A stretch of 64,000 bases of DNA from Tribonema minus (GCA_017506865.1 JAFCMP010000061.1:1-64000), one strand, 5' to 3'. Shown: positions 1 through 12,099, counted from the first letter of the stretch. Notes: generated by a model not told the origin, from the sequence alone. Numbers and translations are program-made.

Positions 1-1017
1 ATGTAATCGCTGTACTTGAAGTAAGGTATAGCACTTCAAGTTGTGAGAATGTGCTAGAATGCGCTGAAGGGAGACCTGGAGGGAGAACAGACAATCTCAC
101 CGGACGGAATCCACGGTACGCAACTGCCAATGACACTGGTGAGCCACTGCTAATATTGTAAGTCACGAAGTGCAGGTGAGTGACACAACACTGTCCGCGT
201 TGTTTACGTTGCGTCAGTAGTCTAACCAGTCGGGCTGGGTTGTTGGAGCGCTCAAGGGCAAGGGGATGTCGTGTCTTTGGCTGTGCCTACCGCTCTTGGT
301 GCACCCGTATGGGTCTGTCATCAAGGCAAAGTGGGTGGGCCCAGCATGGGCCTAAGCTCTTGCCAAACATTATGATCAAACTCTGTCCCAGTATGCTGGC
401 ATACTGCGAGACACCTACAGCACCTGCATGCAGATGCAGTCAGAACATGACATTGCTTAGTTGTGCACACAGTCTGGGTCAGGCTGCTTACTTCGAGGAG
501 CACATGAGACGTGCCACAAGGCTGCAATGCCATGCTCAGAGGGGTGATTTTCAGCCCCGTCTGCTTGCTGCATCAAGGTGATGTTCAAGCCTTCGCTGCC
601 GTTGACAGTGCAAAAACTCAGGCTGGCAGGCGGGGATGACAGATTGAAGTTGTTCTGACCGGCACATTTGGGAATTAGGTGAGCACAAACAACTTAGATG
701 CTGCAGACTCTGAACATTGCTTGAAGCGGGCTCGCTGTGGACCATCACCATCACATCGTTACTACACTCGAAGAAAAACAAGTGTTGGCAAAACACAAGG
801 CCTTTCGCCGTCGCACTAGCGTGCATGCAACATGCAGTCAGCTTCGACTTACATGCCACAAAGATTTGTCCTCAGTGTCAAAAACGCCAGTGCAGTATAG
901 GCCCGCCAGCACTAGCGCTCCAGGTATCCATCCCCACGCAGCAGAGCGCAGCCCATCCCCTTTCGCAGCCGCCATGCTGCGCCTGTGCACCAAAGCAACT
1001 GCTTGAATCACGTTCAA
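1..1017. other. Gene-free left flank
   Basis: I see no credible gene, RNA or repeat array here. The short open frames on both strands have no recognisable domain. Two copies of the recurrent CTTGAAGT/ACTTCAAG motif lie near positions 14-40. The stretch ends at the 3' tail of the retroelement array that starts at 1018. Confidence 0.6.
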
Positions 1018-4000
1018 CTTGAAGTTGTATATTATGTCCTGGACCGCATGGGCTGCGCGCACGATAAATCGGGCTTGCAATAACTAAATCTACGGAGGAG
1101 CCGGCGGTTCGGCGCTGGCCGGCGAGGGCCGCGGCACTTGCAACAGTGCGATGCGGCGGTAAGCGCTGACGTCGCCATCAGGGCAATGACTGCGTTCCAG
1201 TTGTCGATCACGACACGTGTGAGCGCGCGCTGTAGCGCGAGGGAGGTGCGGCGGCGCCAGAAGGCAACGCGCTGCGCGAGATTGTAGCTGCCCTGCGAGC
1301 TCTGCTCGGCGAGTGCGTGTAGCAGCGCTTGGGTGTCGCGTGACATAGCGCCGAAGTGGTCAAAGGCTGCGGAAAATAGGGTGTGTGTAGTGGGGTCCAG
1401 GGCCCCTGAGACTACGTATGTGTCTATCTTTTCCTGCGAAGCCGATTCAAGCACGCGCTGCACATCGCGCGCGCCCCCCTGAGCCTGACGGAGGCGGGAG
1501 GGGCATGAGCTGTCACGTATGGTGACGTCTATGCAACAAGCTACTTCAAAGCCGCCGCGCAGTTTAGTGCACCGGCCTGCTGCTACCGCGTCGGCGCTCG
1601 GCTGCACTTTAGGGACTGGAAGGCAGACCTGGTTGCTGCCAAAGACGATGTCCATGAACTTGTTGAACCCGTGGCGCGCCGCGTAGCGGCGGAAGGGGGC
1701 AAGGGTGTCCCGGTCGAGACCGCGGAGGTGGGCCACCTGCTTGAGCAGCTGAAAGAGCGCGTCTGCGAGCAAGTTGTGTCGCGTGACGTTAAGCCCTTGT
1801 GTGCAGCGGCGCAGGTGGGCACCCGAGTCCACTGGTCTATGGCACTTGGGGCACCGCGCCGCAGCGGGGGCGGGGCGCTCCACGCCCAGGTGGCGCCGCA
1901 GCGTCTCGCGGAATTCCGGCGGGGACATGGTCTCCGCTGGGTCAGTGCTCGGCAATTGCGCCAAGAAACCCATGGCCCCCTTAGAGGCGCCGCTGCGCCA
2001 CGCCGCGACTGCTTCCAACGCATTTGCTGCTTCAAGCCGACGCAGCTGCGTGGCGGCGAGCGCTGCGTCTAGCACCCGTGATAGCGCCGCTTGACGCCGC
2101 GGCAGCACGGCGGCCGGCGGGGCCTGGGCAGAGCCTGGCTCGCGCGCCACCGCTGGCGCAGCAGCGCGGCGCGCGCCGGCGCGAGTCCGCATGCCCGGCC
2201 CCGCAGCTCCGCCTGCCCGTTGCAGCAGATCGCGCAGCGCCCGCCATGCGCCGTCGTCCTGGCGCCAGTCCTGGTACCAGACCGTGGGCAGGAGCAGTGC
2301 GAGGGCCGCTGCAGCCTCATCGCTGCCGCTGCGCAGCTGCTGCAGGCAGGTAGCTATCTGGGTGAAGGTGAAGCCATAGCGGGCATGCTCTAGGACGCGG
2401 CTGCGTGCCGCGACTGGAAATGCCGCCAGTGCCGGCCCCATGCACTCGAGGGAACGTGCAGCAAATGCGGCACATGCACGGGGCGCCGCGCCCAGCACGC
2501 CAAAGCCACCACTCCCCAGCCGCAGATGCACGCGTACCTGCTGATGTGCTGGTAGCGTCACTGGGGCCTCGCCACCCCAGTCGGCGCCGCGTACCCATGC
2601 CACTGCCGCCGCCCACAGAGAGGGCGGCGCCGCCGCCGCCGAAACCGCCGGCGGGCCGCGGCAATCGTCACCCGCCGCCGGCGCGCGCTGGTGGGCCGGC
2701 GGCGTAAGACCCGCCGATGGCTCCTGCGCCAGCGCGGCCACGGCCGCTAGCGTGATGGCGTCGAAGCGCCGTAGCTCCTCGTGCGTGAGGGATGGCGCTG
2801 TATTGCGCGAGACATGCCCTGCGCGGGCGGGGACGGCAAGACGCAGAATGGAGAAGGCAGCCTGCACATCCTCCATCTGCACAAGCTCCGCAACCAGGCG
2901 GTCGGTGCCGGGGGCACGAAGGGTCGCCGCCACTTGCGCGCGCACGAAGCCCTCGGTGCCGACCGGCACCCCCATCAGCGTGATGCCGTCGTCACATACT
3001 GGTACGGGGACATTGGCGGCGGCAAAGACGGCGGCGGCGCGCTCGCGGGCGCCGCCTGAGGCCGGCACCACCGCCGCGCATTTCGTGACGTTGACCTGAA
3101 TGTTGAGCTCGCTCAGCGCCTGTTGTATGAAGCAGAACGCGCGGCCAACGTGGTCGAGCACCGGCGCGTCACAGCTGGGCGTCATGATGGTGAGGTCATC
3201 GAGGTAGCCCGGAAGCGCCAGTTGCGGGAACTTGGCGCGGGCAGCCACCATGGTGCCGCGCAGTGCCAGCGCGAACAGCAGCGGCCCCAATGGGTCGCCC
3301 TGCTGCACGCCCTGTTGGGAGAGGATGATGGCGGCGTCGGCGTGCCCATCTAGGCCAAATTGTAGCCAAGGGGCCCGGCCGGGGCCGTAGATGTGCTCGA
3401 CGTAGCCGTACAGGCCAGGCAGATGCTCGGCCACCGCGGTGAGGACTGCCGAGCGCGACAGCGCGTTGAAGGCATTACTGCCGTCAATGGCAAGGAGCAC
3501 GCCGCCGCACTCATGCGTGAGCTGCGCCATGAGCGCCACTCTCTCTGCGCCCCCCCGCGCGCCGACCCCAAACTGGCCAATTGGTTCCAGCAGCGCGGAG
3601 ACGCGGTCCCGGGTGTCCGTGCAGAAGGTGCGGGCGAACAGGCGGCGGATGGTGTCGCCGCACGCGATGGGGCGCGCCTTCTCGCCCACAGCGCTGAGGC
3701 GCGCGGCCGCGTGAAGGCGCCAAAAGGGGGCGGGCAGCGCGGCGGGGGTGGAGTACACCGCGGTACCCAGCCACGCCAGCAGCTCAAGGAGCCAGTCAAC
3801 CGTGCGCCCCGACGTGTGCGCCGTGTGCCGGACGCACTGCTGGAGGTGGGAGTTGCGCAGCCCAGAGGGACCGGCGGCCGAGCCAGGGTTGGCGGCGAGG
3901 ATGGCCTCGCGTAGCCCGTCCGCCGTGAATGAAGCGCAGTTGAGTGGTGCCGGCGCCGCCAGCGCCGCCGCCGCCACCAAGCTGCGCGCCCGCGATGCCG

Positions 4001-5193
4001 CGGCATCCAGCTTCGCAGACGCATCGCCAGCTGGGTGTTTAGCCTGCAGTTTATGCAAGGTAGCAGAGTCGCGGGGGGCAGATGTGTCAGCACCCTCCGC
4101 CAGCAGCCGCGCGGCGCGCCCGACGCCGCCCGGCTGCCGCGCCGTCGCCGCCGCGCGTTCCCGCACTGCCGCCGCCGCCTCCGTCATAGACCTAGCGCGG
4201 CGCGTGCACGCACGGGCGGCGCCGCGGCGGCAGAAGGCCAGCGCTGTGCGCGTGAGCAGGTCCAGGTCGCCTGCCACGAAGGCCGCAAAACGGTGCGCCC
4301 GCGGCAGGGAGCCGTCGGGTACAAGCAGCAGGCACGGCAGCAGATGCAGCAGCTTGCACCATGCACCGGCTGTGGCGGACGCCTGTGCCGCTGCCTCAAC
4401 CCCGTGTGCCTGCGCTACCGCCGTCTGCGCTTCCCGGAGGCCCGCCAGCGTGGCCGTCAAGGCGGCTGTGAAGTCCGAGCGGTGCTCCAGGCGAATGCGG
4501 CGGCCGACCACCAGTTGCTGCTGCAGAACATAGTCAAAGGAGAGGTCGTCAAGCGCTGCGCGCGCGGGCGAGAGCGGCGCCAGCGTCCAGAGCGGAAGCG
4601 CGCTGCGCCATGTTGGCCCTGCCGCAGCCACAGCGGCAGCTGCGCGGGCGCCGGGGCCGCGCGCGCCGCCGCTGGCTGTAGAGAGGGGGAGGATGGGGGG
4701 CAGAGGCGCGACGCGGGGCCCGTGTGGCCGCTGCGTTGCGGCCGCCCCCCGGGACTTGTACAGGTGGTCGCGCTGGTGCAATTTCGTGCGCACGCACCCT
4801 GGCTCGCCGCACGAGGCGCATGCGCAGAGTAGCAGCTCGGGTTCCACGGCGTAGTAGGTGCCCGCGCCGGCTCGGTGGAGAGTCAAACACTCATCGTCGA
4901 CCGCCTGCATACGCGCGAGAAAGTCGGCAGGCACATTCGGATGCTCGCGGCGCTGGTGATCCGCCAGCGTCGTGGCGATGCGGCGCGCCAGCGCCAGCGA
5001 CGCCGACGTCTGCGCCGTGAGCGTGTTCGCCTCCCCGTTCCGGCGGAGGCGCGGTTTGGGCACTGGCACCCGAAAGAGGCAGCCAGTGTCATATAAAGGG
5101 CAGCGCGGATAGATGGCAGCTGTTGCAGGCTGAGCGGGCGCCTGCACTGCCTCAGGCTGCGCAGGGTCTATGCCCGCCGCGGCAGCCGCTGCT
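1018..5193. repeat. Direct repeat unit 1 (4,176 bp), pair with 5192-9367
   Basis: Positions 1018-5193 repeat at 5192-9367 with an offset of 4,174 bases. Reading along both copies I found only two differences, both one-base changes in G or C runs, near 1194/5368 and near 1401/5575. The right end of unit 1 (poly-alanine codons of ORF2) is joined directly to the 3' tail of unit 2. This is a true head-to-tail join, not a simple segmental copy with shared flanks. Confidence 0.9.
1032..5193 (-). pseudogene. ORF2 copy 1: RT plus restriction-like endonuclease, 5'-truncated
   Basis: The frame is open for about 1,370 codons but has no ATG at its beginning, because the copy is truncated inside the poly-alanine N-terminal segment. 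Two Cys/His clusters lie near the N-terminus. Reverse-transcriptase motif A (LLAIDGSNAFNALSR) is near residue 550, motif B (QQGVQQGDPLGPLLFAL) near 614 and motif C (GYLDDLTI) near 649. A finger of the form CX2CX8HX3C is near residue 1105 and an endonuclease-like core (ADAV, then CIDVTI) near 1200. A one-base loss near 1194 changes the last residues and lets the frame run on to 1032 instead of stopping at the natural site. All catalytic motifs look intact. Target-primed reverse transcription is the expected activity from the family. Confidence 0.85.
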
Positions 5194-8100
5194 TGAAGTT
5201 GTATATTATGTCCTGGACCGCATGGGCTGCGCGCACGATAAATCGGGCTTGCAATAACTAAATCTACGGAGGAGCCGGCGGTTCGGCGCTGGCCGGCGAG
5301 GGCCGCGGCACTTGCAACAGTGCGATGCGGCGGTAAGCGCTGACGTCGCCATCAGGGGCAATGACTGCGTTCCAGTTGTCGATCACGACACGTGTGAGCG
5401 CGCGCTGTAGCGCGAGGGAGGTGCGGCGGCGCCAGAAGGCAACGCGCTGCGCGAGATTGTAGCTGCCCTGCGAGCTCTGCTCGGCGAGTGCGTGTAGCAG
5501 CGCTTGGGTGTCGCGTGACATAGCGCCGAAGTGGTCAAAGGCTGCGGAAAATAGGGTGTGTGTAGTGGGGTCCAGGGCCCTGAGACTACGTATGTGTCTA
5601 TCTTTTCCTGCGAAGCCGATTCAAGCACGCGCTGCACATCGCGCGCGCCCCCCTGAGCCTGACGGAGGCGGGAGGGGCATGAGCTGTCACGTATGGTGAC
5701 GTCTATGCAACAAGCTACTTCAAAGCCGCCGCGCAGTTTAGTGCACCGGCCTGCTGCTACCGCGTCGGCGCTCGGCTGCACTTTAGGGACTGGAAGGCAG
5801 ACCTGGTTGCTGCCAAAGACGATGTCCATGAACTTGTTGAACCCGTGGCGCGCCGCGTAGCGGCGGAAGGGGGCAAGGGTGTCCCGGTCGAGACCGCGGA
5901 GGTGGGCCACCTGCTTGAGCAGCTGAAAGAGCGCGTCTGCGAGCAAGTTGTGTCGCGTGACGTTAAGCCCTTGTGTGCAGCGGCGCAGGTGGGCACCCGA
6001 GTCCACTGGTCTATGGCACTTGGGGCACCGCGCCGCAGCGGGGGCGGGGCGCTCCACGCCCAGGTGGCGCCGCAGCGTCTCGCGGAATTCCGGCGGGGAC
6101 ATGGTCTCCGCTGGGTCAGTGCTCGGCAATTGCGCCAAGAAACCCATGGCCCCCTTAGAGGCGCCGCTGCGCCACGCCGCGACTGCTTCCAACGCATTTG
6201 CTGCTTCAAGCCGACGCAGCTGCGTGGCGGCGAGCGCTGCGTCTAGCACCCGTGATAGCGCCGCTTGACGCCGCGGCAGCACGGCGGCCGGCGGGGCCTG
6301 GGCAGAGCCTGGCTCGCGCGCCACCGCTGGCGCAGCAGCGCGGCGCGCGCCGGCGCGAGTCCGCATGCCCGGCCCCGCAGCTCCGCCTGCCCGTTGCAGC
6401 AGATCGCGCAGCGCCCGCCATGCGCCGTCGTCCTGGCGCCAGTCCTGGTACCAGACCGTGGGCAGGAGCAGTGCGAGGGCCGCTGCAGCCTCATCGCTGC
6501 CGCTGCGCAGCTGCTGCAGGCAGGTAGCTATCTGGGTGAAGGTGAAGCCATAGCGGGCATGCTCTAGGACGCGGCTGCGTGCCGCGACTGGAAATGCCGC
6601 CAGTGCCGGCCCCATGCACTCGAGGGAACGTGCAGCAAATGCGGCACATGCACGGGGCGCCGCGCCCAGCACGCCAAAGCCACCACTCCCCAGCCGCAGA
6701 TGCACGCGTACCTGCTGATGTGCTGGTAGCGTCACTGGGGCCTCGCCACCCCAGTCGGCGCCGCGTACCCATGCCACTGCCGCCGCCCACAGAGAGGGCG
6801 GCGCCGCCGCCGCCGAAACCGCCGGCGGGCCGCGGCAATCGTCACCCGCCGCCGGCGCGCGCTGGTGGGCCGGCGGCGTAAGACCCGCCGATGGCTCCTG
6901 CGCCAGCGCGGCCACGGCCGCTAGCGTGATGGCGTCGAAGCGCCGTAGCTCCTCGTGCGTGAGGGATGGCGCTGTATTGCGCGAGACATGCCCTGCGCGG
7001 GCGGGGACGGCAAGACGCAGAATGGAGAAGGCAGCCTGCACATCCTCCATCTGCACAAGCTCCGCAACCAGGCGGTCGGTGCCGGGGGCACGAAGGGTCG
7101 CCGCCACTTGCGCGCGCACGAAGCCCTCGGTGCCGACCGGCACCCCCATCAGCGTGATGCCGTCGTCACATACTGGTACGGGGACATTGGCGGCGGCAAA
7201 GACGGCGGCGGCGCGCTCGCGGGCGCCGCCTGAGGCCGGCACCACCGCCGCGCATTTCGTGACGTTGACCTGAATGTTGAGCTCGCTCAGCGCCTGTTGT
7301 ATGAAGCAGAACGCGCGGCCAACGTGGTCGAGCACCGGCGCGTCACAGCTGGGCGTCATGATGGTGAGGTCATCGAGGTAGCCCGGAAGCGCCAGTTGCG
7401 GGAACTTGGCGCGGGCAGCCACCATGGTGCCGCGCAGTGCCAGCGCGAACAGCAGCGGCCCCAATGGGTCGCCCTGCTGCACGCCCTGTTGGGAGAGGAT
7501 GATGGCGGCGTCGGCGTGCCCATCTAGGCCAAATTGTAGCCAAGGGGCCCGGCCGGGGCCGTAGATGTGCTCGACGTAGCCGTACAGGCCAGGCAGATGC
7601 TCGGCCACCGCGGTGAGGACTGCCGAGCGCGACAGCGCGTTGAAGGCATTACTGCCGTCAATGGCAAGGAGCACGCCGCCGCACTCATGCGTGAGCTGCG
7701 CCATGAGCGCCACTCTCTCTGCGCCCCCCCGCGCGCCGACCCCAAACTGGCCAATTGGTTCCAGCAGCGCGGAGACGCGGTCCCGGGTGTCCGTGCAGAA
7801 GGTGCGGGCGAACAGGCGGCGGATGGTGTCGCCGCACGCGATGGGGCGCGCCTTCTCGCCCACAGCGCTGAGGCGCGCGGCCGCGTGAAGGCGCCAAAAG
7901 GGGGCGGGCAGCGCGGCGGGGGTGGAGTACACCGCGGTACCCAGCCACGCCAGCAGCTCAAGGAGCCAGTCAACCGTGCGCCCCGACGTGTGCGCCGTGT
8001 GCCGGACGCACTGCTGGAGGTGGGAGTTGCGCAGCCCAGAGGGACCGGCGGCCGAGCCAGGGTTGGCGGCGAGGATGGCCTCGCGTAGCCCGTCCGCCGT

Positions 8101-9367
8101 GAATGAAGCGCAGTTGAGTGGTGCCGGCGCCGCCAGCGCCGCCGCCGCCACCAAGCTGCGCGCCCGCGATGCCGCGGCATCCAGCTTCGCAGACGCATCG
8201 CCAGCTGGGTGTTTAGCCTGCAGTTTATGCAAGGTAGCAGAGTCGCGGGGGGCAGATGTGTCAGCACCCTCCGCCAGCAGCCGCGCGGCGCGCCCGACGC
8301 CGCCCGGCTGCCGCGCCGTCGCCGCCGCGCGTTCCCGCACTGCCGCCGCCGCCTCCGTCATAGACCTAGCGCGGCGCGTGCACGCACGGGCGGCGCCGCG
8401 GCGGCAGAAGGCCAGCGCTGTGCGCGTGAGCAGGTCCAGGTCGCCTGCCACGAAGGCCGCAAAACGGTGCGCCCGCGGCAGGGAGCCGTCGGGTACAAGC
8501 AGCAGGCACGGCAGCAGATGCAGCAGCTTGCACCATGCACCGGCTGTGGCGGACGCCTGTGCCGCTGCCTCAACCCCGTGTGCCTGCGCTACCGCCGTCT
8601 GCGCTTCCCGGAGGCCCGCCAGCGTGGCCGTCAAGGCGGCTGTGAAGTCCGAGCGGTGCTCCAGGCGAATGCGGCGGCCGACCACCAGTTGCTGCTGCAG
8701 AACATAGTCAAAGGAGAGGTCGTCAAGCGCTGCGCGCGCGGGCGAGAGCGGCGCCAGCGTCCAGAGCGGAAGCGCGCTGCGCCATGTTGGCCCTGCCGCA
8801 GCCACAGCGGCAGCTGCGCGGGCGCCGGGGCCGCGCGCGCCGCCGCTGGCTGTAGAGAGGGGGAGGATGGGGGGCAGAGGCGCGACGCGGGGCCCGTGTG
8901 GCCGCTGCGTTGCGGCCGCCCCCCGGGACTTGTACAGGTGGTCGCGCTGGTGCAATTTCGTGCGCACGCACCCTGGCTCGCCGCACGAGGCGCATGCGCA
9001 GAGTAGCAGCTCGGGTTCCACGGCGTAGTAGGTGCCCGCGCCGGCTCGGTGGAGAGTCAAACACTCATCGTCGACCGCCTGCATACGCGCGAGAAAGTCG
9101 GCAGGCACATTCGGATGCTCGCGGCGCTGGTGATCCGCCAGCGTCGTGGCGATGCGGCGCGCCAGCGCCAGCGACGCCGACGTCTGCGCCGTGAGCGTGT
9201 TCGCCTCCCCGTTCCGGCGGAGGCGCGGTTTGGGCACTGGCACCCGAAAGAGGCAGCCAGTGTCATATAAAGGGCAGCGCGGATAGATGGCAGCTGTTGC
9301 AGGCTGAGCGGGCGCCTGCACTGCCTCAGGCTGCGCAGGGTCTATGCCCGCCGCGGCAGCCGCTGCT
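5192..9367. repeat. Direct repeat unit 2, pair with 1018-5193
   Basis: This is the second copy of the 4.17-kb unit. It continues to the right into the missing N-terminal part of ORF2 and then into ORF1, so it belongs to the longer element, and unit 1 is the 5'-truncated one. Confidence 0.9.
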
Positions 9368-9429
9368 GCAGCAGCAGCTGCCGCAATGGCCGCCGGTGCG
9401 GCTCCCCCTGAAGTAGAGTCAGACATCAT
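5264..9429 (-). pseudogene. ORF2 copy 2: RT plus restriction-like endonuclease, one frameshift
   Basis: This copy starts with ATG at 9429, 33 bases after the ORF1 stop, and has a poly-alanine N-terminal segment. It then has the same fingers, reverse transcriptase, CCHC and endonuclease motifs as copy 1. A one-base loss in a C run near 5575 breaks the frame about 100 codons before the natural stop at 5264, so the unspliced frame ends early at 5383. The lost part is the C-terminal helical region of the endonuclease domain, which is conserved in the other relics of this window. The element is therefore very young but slightly damaged, unless the indels are sequencing errors in homopolymers. Confidence 0.85.
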
Positions 9430-9462
9430 TACGGTGGATGAGGGGAGCGCCGCACCGGCGGC

Positions 9463-12099
9463 TTACAGGCCCGAGGCGCCGCCGCCTCCCTCCGATGCCG
9501 GCGGCTGGGCCGTCGAGGTGGAGAGGAAGCGGTCGGCGGCGGACTGACCTTGGGGCAGCCCGCGCGCGGGGCGTGCAGCGGGGGGTTCCGCCGCCGAGCC
9601 CGGCGTGCGCTCAGCAGCCGTGCGCTTGCGGCTGGCGCGGGGTGTGCCACTGTCGGACATAAGCGCGCTGCTGTCACTGGCAGGCATGGGGGGCTGCCTA
9701 CTGCGCGAGGGGGAGGCGCTGCAGTCGCTGCCGTGCCGAGCCGCTGGCGACGATGCGCGCCGACACCGCGAGCGCCCGCGTGAGCAAGAGCGCGGCGGCT
9801 GCCGCGGCGCCGCCGCTGCCTCCAGTGCCACCGCGGGGTCCGCTGCCGCGCTTGCGGCCGCTGCCGCTGCCGCGCTGGCAGCGCCTACAGCAGGCGGCGG
9901 CGCGCCCGCCGCCGCCGCGCCTGCCGCCGCCGCGCCCGCCGCCGTTGCCCCGTCCGCCGCCACCGCCGCCGCAGCGCCAGCCGCTGCAGAGCTAGCCTCA
10001 AGGTCTCCCGCCACGGGCGTGGTGGCCACCGCGCCGGCGGCGTCCGCCGCCGGCACCGCCACGCTCGCAGCGCGCGCCGCTTCTGCTGTCAGCTGCGCCT
10101 CGAGTCGAGCGGTCGCCGCAGCGTTGCGCACCTGCTCTCCTTCGCGCAGGCTCCGTTGCTGCGCCGCCAGCCGCTCCGCACGAACTTGCTCTGCCAGAGA
10201 CCGGTCGCGATCGGCCTCAGCAGCCCGCTTTCCCGCCTCGGAGGCTGCCAGCAGCTTTGTCAGTGCCTTGACCTGCTGCTGCAGCCCCTTCCGCGCGGTC
10301 CTCCCCTCCAGGATGCCCCCCTGCAGCTGCTGAATGCGCTGCTCCTGGCCCAGCTGCGCAGGGTCCGCGTCGGCCGCCGGCGGCGGCGGCGAGGCGCCCG
10401 GCGACGCGCTCGCCAGCGCGGGCGTCGAGGCGGCGGCAGCGTCCGTCGCGGCGGCGCCGGTCGCCGCCGGCGCTGGGGGGTGCGAGGCGGCGGCGCCGGT
10501 GGGCGCACGCTGCGTCGCGGCGGCTGCCGCCGCGGCGGCTGCAGCCGTGGCTACCGCAGGGGCACCGGCGGCTGTGCCAGTGGCGGCGGCTGGCGTGGTG
10601 CAGGCCGCGGGGAGCGTGGTGTGCGCGCAGCGCGTTGCCCGGCACTGCTGACCCGGGCGCGTGAAGTGCCGTCGCAAGCAGGACGGGCACGCTGTCAGAT
10701 TGTCAGGGCCCAGCAGCCGCAGCGCTACTTCCGTGCCGTCCACCGCGCATAGGACCGAGTGCGCGAGTCGCCGCGCAACGCCGCGGACCACTGTTAGCTC
10801 CCAAACACCCGCGGCGCCTGGCGATGCCGCCGACGCCGGCGCCGCGGATGAGGCCGCACCGTTAATGCCTACGCCGCAGGTCTTCAGAGCGCTGGCCAGC
10901 AGCAGAAAGGCGGCGGAAGTGCCGCCGCCGCCCGCCCGCAAGCGCACCGGCGCGATGGGCATGCCAGGAGCTGCGAGTGCGGGCGCAAGCAGCATTGCAA
11001 GCTGCGCTGCAGACCACGCCGCCGGCGCGCCGCGCACGGTGACCGTGACCGGGGCGCTCATGTCACCAGCGCGGGTGATGCGCAGGCGGAAGCCGCTGAA
11101 GCTGAAGTCAGCGGAGTCGCCGACCGTTCCGAGCGCCGCGTCAACGAGCGCGGCCGGCGCCCGCAAGCATAGCGTGCGGAAGTCATCGCGAGGCGACAGA
11201 GGCCCCAGCGTCTCTGCACCCTTGAATAGGGACGCAAGTGAGGCAGCGTCTCCAGCGCCGGCCCTCGCCGCGTCGTGCATGTGCGTGAGCGCCGCCGCTA
11301 GCAGCTGCTGGCGCCCCCGCGTGAGTCGGGCGCGGCGCTGTGCAGCCGCCGCAGGGGTGCTGCGCTCGCGCTCGTGAGGCTGACGGGCCGGCGCGAGCTC
11401 TGCTAACAGTGCGCGGACGCTGGCCGGCAAGGCAGCCAAGTGCTCCTGGGTGTAGCAGGTGACTGGATCCACCGTAAACGAGACTAGGTCTGTGCCGGCT
11501 GCCGCCGCCGGCGGCACAAATGGCTGTCCCTCCGCTGTCGGACGGCCCTGCACGCGCGCCGCCATCGCCATGAGGCGGCCCGCAGCGGCTCCACCCTGGC
11601 GCCCCACCGCCGCGACAGCGGGGGGCACGAAGAAGTACTGCTCCTGTTCCGCGGCGTGGAACATCTCGCTCGCCTGTTGGTATAGCTGCCCTGGAGTGAG
11701 GGCGGATGGGGCTGGGGTTGGCGTGTAGCTGCCTCGGGGAGTGAAGTAGGCTCCATCGTGGCCGTGCAGCAGCCGTGCCTCCTCCCGAAGCAGGTTGCTC
11801 TTCGCTGTAAGCGACGGGGGTGTTGTCGCAGTTTTGGCGGCTTTGGCCGCCCACGAGGCAGCAGCAGCAGGAGGGGTGGCCGCGCGACCATTTGGGCCAG
11901 CTGGCGTGTCGCCAGTCGCCGCTGGCAGCACCACCTCCATCGCTTCGGATGGCATGAAACGACTTGAAGTTGAAATGGGGCGGGCCCTGCCCCGCCCCTG
12001 GGACACGGTGGCGGCTGCCCCTCGTGGAGGGTGCCGAGCGTTGGCTGAACAGCAGGCACACAGGGTGGGAGTCACCAACGTGGCGCCAGCAAAATCCAC
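9463..12099 (-). CDS. Retrotransposon ORF1 protein (zinc knuckle, coiled coil)
   Basis: An intact frame of 878 codons starts with ATG, directly upstream of ORF2 on the same strand. The product is rich in Ala and Pro. Around residues 340-390 it has a beta-rich stretch (VTVTVRGAPAAW) that could be an RRM-like fold; this is only suggestive. Residues 470-491 hold a Cys/His cluster (CPSCLRRHF... QC...C). Residues about 580-670 form a strong Glu/Arg/Gln-rich coiled coil (LGQEQRIQQLQGG onward), followed by poly-alanine and an Arg/Ser-rich basic tail. RNA-binding region plus coiled coil is the usual plan of ORF1 nucleic-acid chaperones in non-LTR elements. A second ATG at about residue 49 is a possible alternative start. 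Confidence 0.75.
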   Translation of the reverse strand: MDFAGATLVTPTLCACCSANARHPPRGAAATVSQGRGRARPISTSSRFMPSEAMEVVLPAATGDTPAGPNGRAATPPAAAASWAAKAAKTATTPPSLTAKSNLLREEARLLHGHDGAYFTPRGSYTPTPAPSALTPGQLYQQASEMFHAAEQEQYFFVPPAVAAVGRQGGAAAGRLMAMAARVQGRPTAEGQPFVPPAAAAGTDLVSFTVDPVTCYTQEHLAALPASVRALLAELAPARQPHERERSTPAAAAQRRARLTRGRQQLLAAALTHMHDAARAGAGDAASLASLFKGAETLGPLSPRDDFRTLCLRAPAALVDAALGTVGDSADFSFSGFRLRITRAGDMSAPVTVTVRGAPAAWSAAQLAMLLAPALAAPGMPIAPVRLRAGGGGTSAAFLLLASALKTCGVGINGAASSAAPASAASPGAAGVWELTVVRGVARRLAHSVLCAVDGTEVALRLLGPDNLTACPSCLRRHFTRPGQQCRATRCAHTTLPAACTTPAAATGTAAGAPAVATAAAAAAAAAATQRAPTGAAASHPPAPAATGAAATDAAAASTPALASASPGASPPPPAADADPAQLGQEQRIQQLQGGILEGRTARKGLQQQVKALTKLLAASEAGKRAAEADRDRSLAEQVRAERLAAQQRSLREGEQVRNAAATARLEAQLTAEAARAASVAVPAADAAGAVATTPVAGDLEASSAAAGAAAAVAADGATAAGAAAAGAAAAGAPPPAVGAASAAAAAAASAAADPAVALEAAAAPRQPPRSCSRGRSRCRRASSPAARHGSDCSASPSRSRQPPMPASDSSALMSDSGTPRASRKRTAAERTPGSAAEPPAARPARGLPQGQSAADRFLSTSTAQPPASEGGGGASGL

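Noticed and set aside
1583-9270. Many long open frames on the opposite strand and in other frames of the retrotransposon ORFs
   Set aside because: They are explained by the very high GC content and repeat exactly in both 4.17-kb copies. None has a domain of its own.
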